Notes: a model not told the origin generated them from the letters alone. DNA of 7,942 nucleotides from an uncultured Eubacterium sp. (GCA_947653505.1 CANTHI010000162.1:1-7942); one strand, 5' to 3'. Counted from the stretch's first letter, positions 1-7,639 are shown. Program-made: numbers and translations.

Positions 1-506
1 GGCTTTCCGTCATAAACTCCTGTATAGGAATAAGCTTTTAGCGTAGAAAATTCTGTCCTCCTAATTTTTACCGATTTTCCTGCTGTCCACAGCTCATGCG
101 TATCCGCATCCATTTCGATCTCCTGCCAGCGGAATATCTGCCTTTGTTCTTTTCCATGCTGACTGCGCAGCTGCACGGTGATACGTGCCAGCAGTTCCTG
201 AATGTCAAACGGTTTTGTCAGATAATCACAGGCTCCCTGCAAAAGCAGACTGACTTTGTCAGACACATCTGCCTTCGCGCTTATGACAATCACCGGAATG
301 TGGCTGATTTTTTCCAGCACCTCTTCTCCGGACAGTCCGGGCAGCATCAGATCCAGCAGTATCAGATCCGGCCTGCTGCGTTCCAGCAGCATCAGCGCTT
401 CCGTGCCAGAGTATGCACGCAGTGTCCCATAGCCTTCTTTTTTCAATATTTTTTCCAGCATATCTCCGATATGCATATCATCATCGATAATCGCAATCGT
501 TTCCAT
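1..506 (-). CDS. OmpR-family response regulator, 3' end beyond the window
   Basis: This is a cytoplasmic DNA-binding response regulator of a two-component system. The first 168 residues are present. Residues 1-115 form a receiver domain with an acidic pair in IIDDD (D8, D9), phospho-acceptor D52 in LLLDLMLP, the switch residue S76 in VIVISAK and the conserved lysine K98 in YLTKPF. From about residue 125 a winged-helix output domain begins, recognisable from MDADTHEL and RRTEFSTLK. The ATG at 506 is preceded by GGAAGG with a 7-nt spacer, and the start fits the family. The gene begins 16 bp after the sbcC stop on the same strand, so it may be read from the sbcDC transcript. Its kinase and targets are not visible. 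The last 14 residues match the family poorly, so a frameshift near position 36-39 cannot be excluded. Family assignment is secure; the regulon is unknown. Confidence 0.9.
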   Translation of the reverse strand, partial: METIAIIDDDMHIGDMLEKILKKEGYGTLRAYSGTEALMLLERSRPDLILLDLMLPGLSGEEVLEKISHIPVIVISAKADVSDKVSLLLQGACDYLTKPFDIQELLARITVQLRSQHGKEQRQIFRWQEIEMDADTHELWTAGKSVKIRRTEFSTLKAYSYTGVYDGK

Positions 507-522
507 ATACATTCCTTCCACT

Positions 523-3500
523 TTACTGCTGTGCAACCCTGATCACACTGTTAATTCCGCCGTCTTTTTCTCTTTGTTTGGTGACGATAATCTTCCGGTC
601 GATCTGTTCTTTCAGTTCTGATACATGGGAGATCACACCTACCAGGCGGTTTCCTTCTGTCAGGTGCACAAGCGCCTTCATCGCCTGTCCCAGCGCATCT
701 TCATCCAGTGACCCAAACCCTTCATCGACAAACATGGAGTCCATCTGAATGCCTCCGGCATAGGACTGGATCTCATCCGACAGCCCCAGTGCCAGCGACA
801 AAGACGCTTCAAACGTCTCACCGCCGGACAGCGTCCTGACGCTGCGCTGCGTGGCATTATAATGATCGATGACGCACAGCTCCAGTCCGGCTTTTCCTTT
901 CAGATTGCTGCTGTCCTCCTCGCGCTTTAGCTCATACTGCCCGCTGCTCATCGTAAGCAGGCGGCGGTTGGCACGTATCAGAATACGGTCGAAATATGCC
1001 ATCTGAATATAGGTCTCCAGTTCTATTTTAGGCTTTCCGCTGAGCATACCGTTTGCTGTATCAGCCAGTGCGCGCATCCATGTATATTTATGCTCTACAC
1101 GGTCAATATCTTCCTGCTTTTCCTGCACTTTTTCATAAATATCCTGATTGGCCGAATATGCGTGCCGGATCTGATCCCTCTGTTTTCCAAGCTCTGCTTT
1201 TTCCCTCAGATACTTCTCTTTCCTTTCCTGTACGATTTCTTCCGCAACCATACCGGCTTCTCCGGCATCCTTTAGCTGCCTTTGCATTGTTTCCACCGAC
1301 GCAGAAAGCCGTTCTGTTCTGGTCCGCCAGTCCGTATAAAATGCCTCCGCTTCTTTTAATGCATCTTCCAATGTTTTTTTCTGCTCACACAGGACGCGTA
1401 TCTTTTCTTCTGCCTGATCTTTTTGTCCGGTTCCAAGCTGCGCAGACAGGCTTTCTATTTTTTCTGCCCTCGCCTGACTGCGTGTTTTCTGCCGCTCCAG
1501 CGCAATTTTAGCATCCTGAATCTCAGTCGCAAGCTCCAGCAGCTCCTGCTGCTGTCCTGGAAGCTGTTTTTCCAGCTGCTGCTTCCGTTTCAGTTTTTGT
1601 CCGTTTTCCAAAAGCCTGGTGGACAATGCGGCAAGCTGTTTTTCCAGCTCATGCTCCATATCAGATGCTATCCTGCACAGCTCCTCTTCTGTAATCTGAG
1701 CTTCTGCTTCCTGTAATGTTATTTTTGGCGTTTTCTCCGTGATCTGAGCCTCTGTTTCTTTAAATTCTATTTTTGATGATCCTTCTGGCACTTCCTCTGA
1801 TATGATTTCTGGTGATTCTGCTGGCATTATTTCCAGTATGGATGCTGTAAATATTGTAAATTTCTTTTCAAATGCTTTCCGTGTACACAGATTCCGGAAC
1901 AGCTGCTTTTTCTGTTCGCTTTTTCTATTTTTCGATACTTCCAGCGCCGTTTCCAGTTCCAGAAGCTGCTTTTGATTTTCTGCCAGCAGTTTTTCCGTAC
2001 TCTGATACTGTTCTTCCAGAAAACTGCGTTTTTTTATTTCTGCCAGAATCTTTTCTCTGCAGTTGTTTAACCTCTTTACATATTCCTGTATCCGGCATAA
2101 CAAAGCTGGCATCTGCAGCTCTTTTTTTTCCATCTGTGACTGCTGCTCTGATAACCGATTTCCTGCTGGCAGCTGTTTTTCCAGCTGGCTAAGCCGCGGC
2201 AGCCGCAAAAATTGTTCTGCGGCTTTCAAAATTTCTTCTGTTTTATCCATTTCTCTGGATATCTGTTTTTGCAGTGTTTTTTCCTGTCCGTTTAAATCTG
2301 CCAGACGCTCCTGATGACTGCTGATCTGCTGACTGATCTGCTGCTTTGATGTGTCTGCCTGTTCAGCCTGCTTTCTAAGTTCCTCCAGCTTCTGTTTATC
2401 CGCCTGTGCCTGCTGCAGCTCTTTTTCACACTGATCAGAAATCTGTCGCAGAAAGGCTTCTGTGTCCTCAGCATAACCAGCCAGATGTGCTTCCGCGTTC
2501 TCAGCATGACCAGCCAGATGTGCTTCCGCGTCCTCGGCATGACCAGCCAGATGTTCCGGCAGCTGCAGCTGCCGCAGACTGTTTTCATACTGTCTGCGTT
2601 TTTCTTCCAGCTGGCCGTTTACTGCCGCAGTTTCCTGTCTTTTTTGCTGCAGGAGCTGGTCCCATTGTTTCTGCTGAGTTTCTCCATTTTTCAAAAGGCC
2701 GTCCAGCTCTTCCTTTCGCTGCTTATCCTTTTGTGCTTTCCCGATTCTGATCTCCAGCTCTTTTTCGTTTAACTTTAGCTGCTGTTGTTTTTCCGCAAGC
2801 ATTCCGGCAGGCTCTTTCCCTTCCATGCCTCCATCACCGGATAAAAGCTCTGCCAGCTCTGTGACTGTCTGCACCTGCTCTTTTCTGCGTTCTTTTAAAT
2901 GTCCGGCCTGTACGCTCAGCCGTTCTGCTTTCGCAGCAGCGGCTTCCATCTGTTTTTTTTCATCCTCCAGCTCTTTTTTTTCCGGTACGGTATCCGGCAC
3001 TTGTGCCAGATGCGGATGATGGTCCGAACCGCAGACCGGACAGGCAGCTCCTTCTTTTAAGCCACGGGCCAGAAGGCCGGCCTGTGCATCCAGAAAACAC
3101 TGTTCCAGTTCCTGATAGCGCAATGCCGCCTGTACTTTTTCCTCCGCAGCCACACAGTATTTTTTCTGTGCCTGCTGCAGCTCTTCTTCACGCTGTCTGA
3201 GCCGTTCCAGCTCCTTCGCCAGCTGTTTCTGCGTCTTTTTCTGTTCTTCCAGTTCTTTCTCCTGCTGCTCCAGCCGGATAATCCCTGCATCCGTATGCTG
3301 TAGCGTTTCCCATTCTGTCTGCCAGTCGGCCAGCTGTTTCTGATGCTCTTTTGACTGGGACTGTACCTGTTCATATGCCCGCTTCTGCTGCTCCAGCTCT
3401 TTTTCCAGCGCTGCGATACTCTGGCTCTGTTTCTGAAACAGGTGCAGTCTTTCCGCTGCTTTTGCAGCCTGATGCTGCGCCCGTATTTCAGATTCACCCG

Positions 3501-5079
3501 CATCCTTTAGCTGATTGATCTGAATGCTTCGCTTTTTTTCTGCCGCAGCCAGTTCTTCTGCCTGCGCCTTCCATTGTCTGTATCCGGTCGTTGTCTGTTC
3601 TATTTCTTTTCCCGTATGTTCCTGCTCCTGTACTTCCTGGCACAGCAGGCTGTGCTGTTCTTTCAGCCTGCCTGAGAGCTCTTCTGCCTGTGCTGCCAGC
3701 TGGTCGCAGTCTGCCAGCTGTGCCAGCTGTGTTCTGATTTCGTCTAGTTTGTATGTGGTATCTGTGGCATATTCTTTTCCTGCTGCGAGCTGCCCGTATG
3801 TTTGTATCTGTCTGTCCATTTCCTGCTGTAAATCCTGCCGCTGACTGCTGACCTGATCTTTCCTGCGCTGGCACTCCTGTTTCTGATATTCCAGACGTTC
3901 TTTTTCTTCTCCTGTTCCCGCAAGCTCTTTCAGCTCCTTCTCAGATGCCCGTATCCCCTGTTCCAGCTCCAGTCTTTCCTTCTCCCTCTTTTTCTGACGT
4001 GTCCGGTCTGCTTCCAACTGCTCCAGCTGGCTTTGCTGCATGTCTTTTTCCTGCTGCAGCTGGTCGTACAAAATCAGCTGATCCTGCTGCTGCCTGATCT
4101 GCAGGGCAAGCAGTCCACACTGCTGCGCCTGCTGGCGTGCATCCTCCAGACGTTTTTTTGCCGCTTCCAGCTCCGGCTGCTGCAGCTCCAGCTGACGTTT
4201 ATCTTCCTCCAGCGTTTCCTGCTGCTGTCTGACCTTGTGAATATTTCCTATCAGCTGATCTTCCTGCTGGATCTGACGCTCCAGCTGCTGTATCTGACGC
4301 TCCAGCTCCAGCAGGGCTGACTCATCCTCTGTGCACATCTGTCTGAGCAGTTCCAGTCCCTCTGCGATCCTGCCATCAGATTTCCCTTTGCAAAGCTCCT
4401 GCATTTTTGCTGCCAGCGGTGTATTTTCCCTGCATACAATACTGTCCATATACTGGCGCATACTGCGCTTTAGCTCATCGTATTCCCGCCACTGGACTTT
4501 TTGCGCAGCCTTTAGCCGTTCCTGCAGCCTCTGGTAAATATCTGTCTTAAAAATCTGGCGGAAAATACCAATCCGCTCTTCCGTTCCGGCCAGCAGCAGC
4601 TTTTGAAAATCTCCCTGCGCAATCATCGCAATCTGTGTAAACTGTCTGCGGTCCAGCCCGATCAGCTCTGTAACCGCCCGCGTGACTTCCTTTGCCTTTG
4701 TAACCGGCGTCCTCTCATCCGGATAAATCAGCTCTGCTTCAGCTCTTTGCAGCGTATATCCTTTTCCGCGTCCTTTGGGCCGCATATACTCCGGATTCCG
4801 CTTTACCGTATATCGTTTTTCCCGATAATCAAAAGTAAATACCACATACGTGGGTACCTCTTCTTTTGCATATTTGCTGCGAAACATATCTGCCCTGCGT
4901 ACATCCCCACTGGCTTCTCCATACAGCGCAAATGCAATCGCATCAAAAATCGTTGTTTTTCCTGCTCCGGTGTCCCCCGTGATCAGATACAGTCCCTGTC
5001 CGCCGAATTGCTCAAAATCAATCTCTGCCTGACCGGCATATGGTCCAAAAGCGCTCACTACAAGTTTTACAGGTTTCAT
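523..5079 (-). CDS. sbcC: Exonuclease SbcCD subunit C (Rad50-like ATPase)
   Basis: This is the ATPase and DNA-tethering subunit of the SbcCD complex, which with SbcD opens hairpins and degrades double-strand ends in the cytoplasm. The 1518-residue protein has the full SMC/Rad50 plan. The N-terminal lobe (about 1-165) has Walker A GDTGAGKT at 35-42 and Q-loop Q155. A long Q/E/K/L-rich coiled-coil arm follows to the zinc hook CPVC (C680, C683). A second arm runs to about 1340. The C-terminal lobe has signature LSGGE (1417-1421), Walker B MFVDE (D1452, E1453), D-loop SLD (1457-1459) and H1485. E. coli SbcC has 1048 residues, and the extra length here is in the arms. The C-terminal arm is about 145 residues longer than the N-terminal arm and carries two tandem repeat blocks. 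The ATG at 5079 is chosen because KPVKLVVSAFGPYAG is the family's N-terminus and AAGGAT lies 7 nt upstream. An upstream TTG at 5157 would add 26 atypical residues overlapping sbcD. The gene follows sbcD by 43 bp. Confidence 0.97.
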   Translation of the reverse strand: MKPVKLVVSAFGPYAGQAEIDFEQFGGQGLYLITGDTGAGKTTIFDAIAFALYGEASGDVRRADMFRSKYAKEEVPTYVVFTFDYREKRYTVKRNPEYMRPKGRGKGYTLQRAEAELIYPDERTPVTKAKEVTRAVTELIGLDRRQFTQIAMIAQGDFQKLLLAGTEERIGIFRQIFKTDIYQRLQERLKAAQKVQWREYDELKRSMRQYMDSIVCRENTPLAAKMQELCKGKSDGRIAEGLELLRQMCTEDESALLELERQIQQLERQIQQEDQLIGNIHKVRQQQETLEEDKRQLELQQPELEAAKKRLEDARQQAQQCGLLALQIRQQQDQLILYDQLQQEKDMQQSQLEQLEADRTRQKKREKERLELEQGIRASEKELKELAGTGEEKERLEYQKQECQRRKDQVSSQRQDLQQEMDRQIQTYGQLAAGKEYATDTTYKLDEIRTQLAQLADCDQLAAQAEELSGRLKEQHSLLCQEVQEQEHTGKEIEQTTTGYRQWKAQAEELAAAEKKRSIQINQLKDAGESEIRAQHQAAKAAERLHLFQKQSQSIAALEKELEQQKRAYEQVQSQSKEHQKQLADWQTEWETLQHTDAGIIRLEQQEKELEEQKKTQKQLAKELERLRQREEELQQAQKKYCVAAEEKVQAALRYQELEQCFLDAQAGLLARGLKEGAACPVCGSDHHPHLAQVPDTVPEKKELEDEKKQMEAAAAKAERLSVQAGHLKERRKEQVQTVTELAELLSGDGGMEGKEPAGMLAEKQQQLKLNEKELEIRIGKAQKDKQRKEELDGLLKNGETQQKQWDQLLQQKRQETAAVNGQLEEKRRQYENSLRQLQLPEHLAGHAEDAEAHLAGHAENAEAHLAGYAEDTEAFLRQISDQCEKELQQAQADKQKLEELRKQAEQADTSKQQISQQISSHQERLADLNGQEKTLQKQISREMDKTEEILKAAEQFLRLPRLSQLEKQLPAGNRLSEQQSQMEKKELQMPALLCRIQEYVKRLNNCREKILAEIKKRSFLEEQYQSTEKLLAENQKQLLELETALEVSKNRKSEQKKQLFRNLCTRKAFEKKFTIFTASILEIMPAESPEIISEEVPEGSSKIEFKETEAQITEKTPKITLQEAEAQITEEELCRIASDMEHELEKQLAALSTRLLENGQKLKRKQQLEKQLPGQQQELLELATEIQDAKIALERQKTRSQARAEKIESLSAQLGTGQKDQAEEKIRVLCEQKKTLEDALKEAEAFYTDWRTRTERLSASVETMQRQLKDAGEAGMVAEEIVQERKEKYLREKAELGKQRDQIRHAYSANQDIYEKVQEKQEDIDRVEHKYTWMRALADTANGMLSGKPKIELETYIQMAYFDRILIRANRRLLTMSSGQYELKREEDSSNLKGKAGLELCVIDHYNATQRSVRTLSGGETFEASLSLALGLSDEIQSYAGGIQMDSMFVDEGFGSLDEDALGQAMKALVHLTEGNRLVGVISHVSELKEQIDRKIIVTKQREKDGGINSVIRVAQQ
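1691..1786 (-). repeat. Two imperfect 48-bp tandem repeats inside sbcC
   Basis: Units at 1691-1738 and 1739-1786 are imperfect copies with a 48-bp period. They encode two 16-residue units centred on ETEAQITE and EAEAQITE, near SbcC residues 1098-1130. They lie in a proline-containing stretch (about 1060-1130) that should interrupt the coiled coil. Confidence 0.8.
2455..2553 (-). repeat. Three tandem 33-bp repeats inside sbcC
   Basis: Three adjacent 33-bp units (2455-2487, 2488-2520, 2521-2553) encode three 11-residue copies of the form HLAGHAEDAEA at SbcC residues 843-875. The two right-hand copies differ at only two bases; the left one is more diverged. They lie in the C-terminal coiled-coil arm. 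Unit length is a multiple of three, so copy-number change keeps the frame. Confidence 0.95.
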
Positions 5080-5086
5080 GGCTTTT

Positions 5087-5092
5087 ATCCTT
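5087..5092 (-). promoter_or_regulatory. Ribosome binding site of sbcC
   Basis: On the minus strand AAGGAT lies 7 nt before the ATG at 5079, inside the 43-bp sbcD-sbcC gap. It supports this start over the TTG at 5157, which has no comparable site and would overlap sbcD. Confidence 0.75.
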
Positions 5093-5122
5093 TTTATTCT
5101 TTTTATTTTTCCGTCCGTTCTT

Positions 5123-6265
5123 TCAGAATCTGCTCTCTTCCAATAATTGTCTGACAAACGCAGACTGTTCCTGGCTCATCGGCTGGTTATTCTGCAGTTC
5201 ATAAAACTCCTCAAACAATTCCAGCTCAGATTTCTGCTCCACTGCCTCTGCCATCGCGATCACACGGTTTTGTCTGGTGCGGCTGTTATCATAAAGCAGC
5301 TGCATTAAATTGGGATAAATAATCCGCAGCTTCTGCAGTCCATCAGGTATGTCATCCTCATCAGTCAGTGTAATCTGTATATAGTCTTCCGTATCCATAT
5401 CTTCATAAAAAGACTTTGCCGTTACTTCCAGATAAGTACCACGTATTTTCCGCATATCATGCAGCGGCTTTAATGGGACTGTATGCAGCACAACCTCACC
5501 CTTTTCCCTGCACTCTGCCACAACAACCGCCTTTTCCTGCGACGCTTCGGAAAATGAATATTTTAACGGCGTTCCACAGTAACGCACAGTTTCCCGCTTT
5601 ACAAATTGCGGACTGTGAATATGTCCGAGCGCAACATAGTCAAAGGCATCGAACACTTCTGCATCCACGTTGTCTATCCCGCCAACCGAAACATCTTCAG
5701 AATCACACCGTCCCGCACCTGTGACAAACTGGTGCGCAACCAGTATATTCCGTTTGTCCGGATCAATCTCCATCCTTCCGACCGCTGTTTTCACCGCATC
5801 ATGATAACTTTCCGGCAGCTCCTGTTCTCCCGCTTCGTTTTCCAGCACATGCCGCATAATGGCAGGCTTTAAAAACGGCAGCAGATGAATCTCAAGCTCT
5901 CCATAGGCGTCTTTCATTGTTATTTTTACTGCACTTCCGTCATAAACCGGCGATACATATACTCCCCTGCCGCTCATCAGCTGTGCTCCAAACGCGATAC
6001 GCTCTGGCGAATCATGATTGCCGCTTACTGCAAATACTTTGATTTCACAATCTGCGAGTTTTGTTAAAAACTGGTCAAATACTTTTACTGCTTCGGCGGA
6101 AGGAACCGGCTTATCGTAAATATCGCCTGCGATCAGGACAGCGTCTGCCTGCTGTTCTTTCGCAATTTCGAATATCTGGTTTAGAATGTGAATCTGATCT
6201 TCTATCATGGAACATTCATTCAGACGTTTTCCGATATGAAGATCTGAGATGTGAAGAAATTTCAT
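5123..6265 (-). CDS. sbcD: Exonuclease SbcCD subunit D (Mre11-like nuclease)
   Basis: This is the Mn-dependent nuclease subunit of SbcCD. It pairs with SbcC to cut hairpins and blocked or broken DNA ends. The protein has 380 residues, close to the 400 of E. coli SbcD. All calcineurin-type phosphoesterase motifs are present in order: DLHIGK (D8, H10), GDIYDKP (D48), SGNHDSPER (N83, H84, D85), VAHQF (H178) and ALGHIHSPQ (H215, H217). The C-terminal part, from about residue 255, is the capping and SbcC-binding region. The ATG at 6265 is chosen because MKFLHISDLHIGK is the normal family N-terminus and AGAGGA sits 6 nt upstream. An in-frame ATG at 6301 would add 12 residues without a binding site. 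sbcD is the first gene of the sbcDC pair, and the 276-bp gap before it suggests its own promoter. No clear promoter could be picked. Confidence 0.97.
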   Translation of the reverse strand: MKFLHISDLHIGKRLNECSMIEDQIHILNQIFEIAKEQQADAVLIAGDIYDKPVPSAEAVKVFDQFLTKLADCEIKVFAVSGNHDSPERIAFGAQLMSGRGVYVSPVYDGSAVKITMKDAYGELEIHLLPFLKPAIMRHVLENEAGEQELPESYHDAVKTAVGRMEIDPDKRNILVAHQFVTGAGRCDSEDVSVGGIDNVDAEVFDAFDYVALGHIHSPQFVKRETVRYCGTPLKYSFSEASQEKAVVVAECREKGEVVLHTVPLKPLHDMRKIRGTYLEVTAKSFYEDMDTEDYIQITLTDEDDIPDGLQKLRIIYPNLMQLLYDNSRTRQNRVIAMAEAVEQKSELELFEEFYELQNNQPMSQEQSAFVRQLLEESRF

Positions 6266-6271
6266 GGATGA

Positions 6272-6277
6272 TCCTCT
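6272..6277 (-). promoter_or_regulatory. Ribosome binding site of sbcD
   Basis: On the minus strand AGAGGA lies 6 nt before the ATG at 6265. It decides this start over the in-frame ATG at 6301. Confidence 0.75.
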
Positions 6278-6435
6278 TTTCTGATTCTGTATGTTGTGCA
6301 TGTATGCAGCGGATTTGGGGTGGTTTTATTTATTCTGTAACAGTTTAACATAATGTGGCTGATATTTCTATATGGAAGGAGAAATACAACCATTTACAGA
6401 ATATGCTGCGTGAAACCAGAAATAGCACATTCCGG

Positions 6436-6456
6436 CCTCCCGGACGCCGGATGAGG
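6436..6456. repeat. GC-rich hairpin downstream of the DUF1848 gene
   Basis: CCTC-CCGG-ACG-CCGG-AT-GAGG forms two 4-bp stems separated by an AT bulge, with a 3-nt loop. An alternative fold pairs TCCGGC (6431-6436) with GCCGGA (6446-6451). It may stop or stabilise the 3' end of the upstream transcript, but no T-run follows on the minus strand. Confidence 0.6.
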
Positions 6457-6457
6457 G

Positions 6458-6469
6458 AACCAGCTGGTT
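6458..6469. repeat. Perfect 12-bp palindrome
   Basis: AACCAGCTGGTT is a perfect palindrome next to the hairpin at 6436-6456 and forms part of the repeat element at 6427-6472. On the plus strand it runs into TTCT. Confidence 0.7.
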
Positions 6470-6541
6470 TTCTAAAGCGTTACATATGACTGCTGGCGGT
6501 TGTATTTCATGCCCCCTCTCCGGTCATGGTTACTCCCGCAG

Positions 6542-7489
6542 CTACACAGAATCTCCCCAGATATCAAAAATAGTTATCTGTTTATTTTTCCATGATTTCT
6601 GCTTCGCTGTCCTGATCGTATCTCCCTCCCTGACATCTCCAATCAAAAGCGGTGAATCCGGATCATGGCATTTCATATTCTGTAGTACTGTCTGCCTGTC
6701 CGCATTTGCATAGCAGTACAGACAGCCGTGTCCGCATGTATTGTACGCGCCAATATCTGCTCCCAGCAGGCATGCACACGCATCGCGTGCTGTTTTCTTT
6801 TTCGGAACTTCCAGCGTACATCCGATCGCCTGTTCCAGCACCTCTTTTGACAGACAGCCGTCAGCGTCTACATGCTCCCTGACAAGACTGCTGCTTTCAC
6901 AACACAGGTGAATCTGCATCTTTTGATCTGAGGCAATCTCTGCCATCGCTTCGATCAGATACTTCTGTTCTTCCATTGTAACGGCTCTGGCTTCCCGAAA
7001 ATTTCTCTTTGTCTTTTCATATAAATCCAGAAAACTCACGACGCACTGCTGCGTATAACCTTTTAACATTGCTGCCATTTTTGCAAACTGGCGGATATGA
7101 TACGATACCGTATATGCCTCTGTAATTAGCACCGGATCATATCTCCAGCTCATTTTGTGGCTGCCTGTCATCTGCGATAATTTTTGAAATGCATGTACTA
7201 CCTGCATGGAATCTGGTACGCAGGGTTCCACGTCTGTTCCATAAGGTGTGATCGTAACAAACCAGAACGTATCAAATTCAGAAAGCCAGTGAAACCGCGA
7301 AAACATCGGGGCCGGATTTTTGGTACAAAATACAATTGCGTCAACGACTTTGGGATTCAACATGTATTTTGTAATTTGTGACGGATCATAAGGATTGCGC
7401 GCGAGTACGTATCCGGCCCTGATCCGGTTATAAAACCAATTGCTGTAGTATGCAGGAATATCGGTCCTGCTGCCGGTATTTAGAATCAT
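6542..7489 (-). CDS. DUF1848 family protein, radical-SAM-like cysteine motif
   Basis: This protein of 315 residues belongs to the uncharacterised DUF1848 family; length and conserved blocks fit the family. Visible blocks are SRTDIPAYYSNWF (8-20), the segment DAIVFCTKNPAP, WFVTITPYGTDVEP, SWRYDPVL and CVVSFLDLYEKTKRNF. The C-terminal part is cysteine-rich: CC at 196-197, C212, C224, C238, C240, then CGHGCLYCYAN with C252, C256 and C259. That last motif is the CX3CX2C signature that binds a 4Fe-4S cluster in radical SAM enzymes, but here it lies in the last quarter of the chain. No N-terminal signal or membrane segment is evident, so a cytoplasmic iron-sulfur protein is likely. The substrate is unknown. 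The ATG at 7489 leads straight into the family N-terminus and has a modest GCAGG site 7 nt upstream. The gene appears to stand alone, with 453 bp free upstream and 276 bp downstream. Confidence 0.9.
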   Translation of the reverse strand: MILNTGSRTDIPAYYSNWFYNRIRAGYVLARNPYDPSQITKYMLNPKVVDAIVFCTKNPAPMFSRFHWLSEFDTFWFVTITPYGTDVEPCVPDSMQVVHAFQKLSQMTGSHKMSWRYDPVLITEAYTVSYHIRQFAKMAAMLKGYTQQCVVSFLDLYEKTKRNFREARAVTMEEQKYLIEAMAEIASDQKMQIHLCCESSSLVREHVDADGCLSKEVLEQAIGCTLEVPKKKTARDACACLLGADIGAYNTCGHGCLYCYANADRQTVLQNMKCHDPDSPLLIGDVREGDTIRTAKQKSWKNKQITIFDIWGDSV

Positions 7490-7546
7490 GATGCTGCCTG
7501 CTTTCTGTAGACTTTCCTTTTTTGAAGATATTTCTAATCAATGTAC

Positions 7547-7563
7547 TTAGGAACTGATTCTCA
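7547..7563. promoter_or_regulatory. Second operator-like site, downstream of the promoter
   Basis: TTAGGAA-CTG-ATTCTCA keeps one half of the dyad at 7640-7656 exactly and the other half at 4 of 7 positions. It would lie in the 5' leader of the DUF1848 transcript. Its flanks also match, so 7537-7554 and 7649-7664 form a larger inverted repeat. Confidence 0.4.
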
Positions 7564-7590
7564 TCCTTTCAGCTTTTTGCTTTGAAAATT

Positions 7591-7619
7591 ATCTTACTAT
7601 CTATTTACAATTTATTCAA
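7591..7619 (-). promoter_or_regulatory. Candidate sigma-70-type promoter of the DUF1848 gene
   Basis: On the minus strand TTGAAT (7619-7614) and TAAGAT (7596-7591) are separated by 17 bp; each matches its consensus at 4 of 6 positions. The start codon is about 100 bp downstream. The AT-rich setting makes chance matches common, so this is a candidate only. Confidence 0.45.
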
Positions 7620-7639
7620 CCATAAAATCAGGAAATTAT

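Larger units (their letters stand above)
6427..6472. repeat. Intergenic repeat element, left copy
   Basis: This stretch resembles 7839-7879 in the same orientation. The first 22 bases of each align without gaps with about 16 matches, mostly transitions otherwise, ending in GGACGCC. After a spacer of 11 bases here, against 6 in the other copy, CCAGCTGGTTTTC matches CCGGCTGGCTTTC at 11 of 13 positions. The pair brackets the DUF1848 gene. Confidence 0.5.
6266..6541. other. Gene-free gap between the DUF1848 gene and sbcD
   Basis: This 276-bp gap should hold the 3' end of the DUF1848 transcript and the promoter of sbcD. It contains a GC-rich hairpin, a 12-bp palindrome and one copy of an intergenic repeat element. 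No convincing -35/-10 pair for sbcD was found. The hairpin has no adjacent T-tract on the minus strand, so it is not a textbook intrinsic terminator. Confidence 0.7.

Noticed and set aside
2455..2553. CRISPR-like array
   Set aside because: The 33-bp units are directly adjacent with no spacers and lie in frame within sbcC, so they are a coding tandem repeat.
4603..5154. Plus-strand open frame of 183 codons opposite sbcC
   Set aside because: It is fully antisense to the conserved ATPase lobe of sbcC, has no recognisable domain and no good start site. The other plus-strand frames opposite sbcC, sbcD and the DUF1848 gene are rejected likewise.
5080..5157. Upstream TTG start for sbcC adding 26 residues
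   Set aside because: The added residues are not family-like, the start would overlap sbcD by 35 bp, and the ATG at 5079 has a proper binding site and the family N-terminus.
6436..6456. Intrinsic terminator of the DUF1848 gene
   Set aside because: The hairpin is GC-rich, but no T-run follows it in the direction of transcription. It was kept only as a hairpin.
6486..6713. Plus-strand open frame of 75 codons starting in the sbcD-DUF1848 gap
   Set aside because: Most of it is antisense to the conserved cysteine motif region of the DUF1848 gene, with no binding site or recognisable product.
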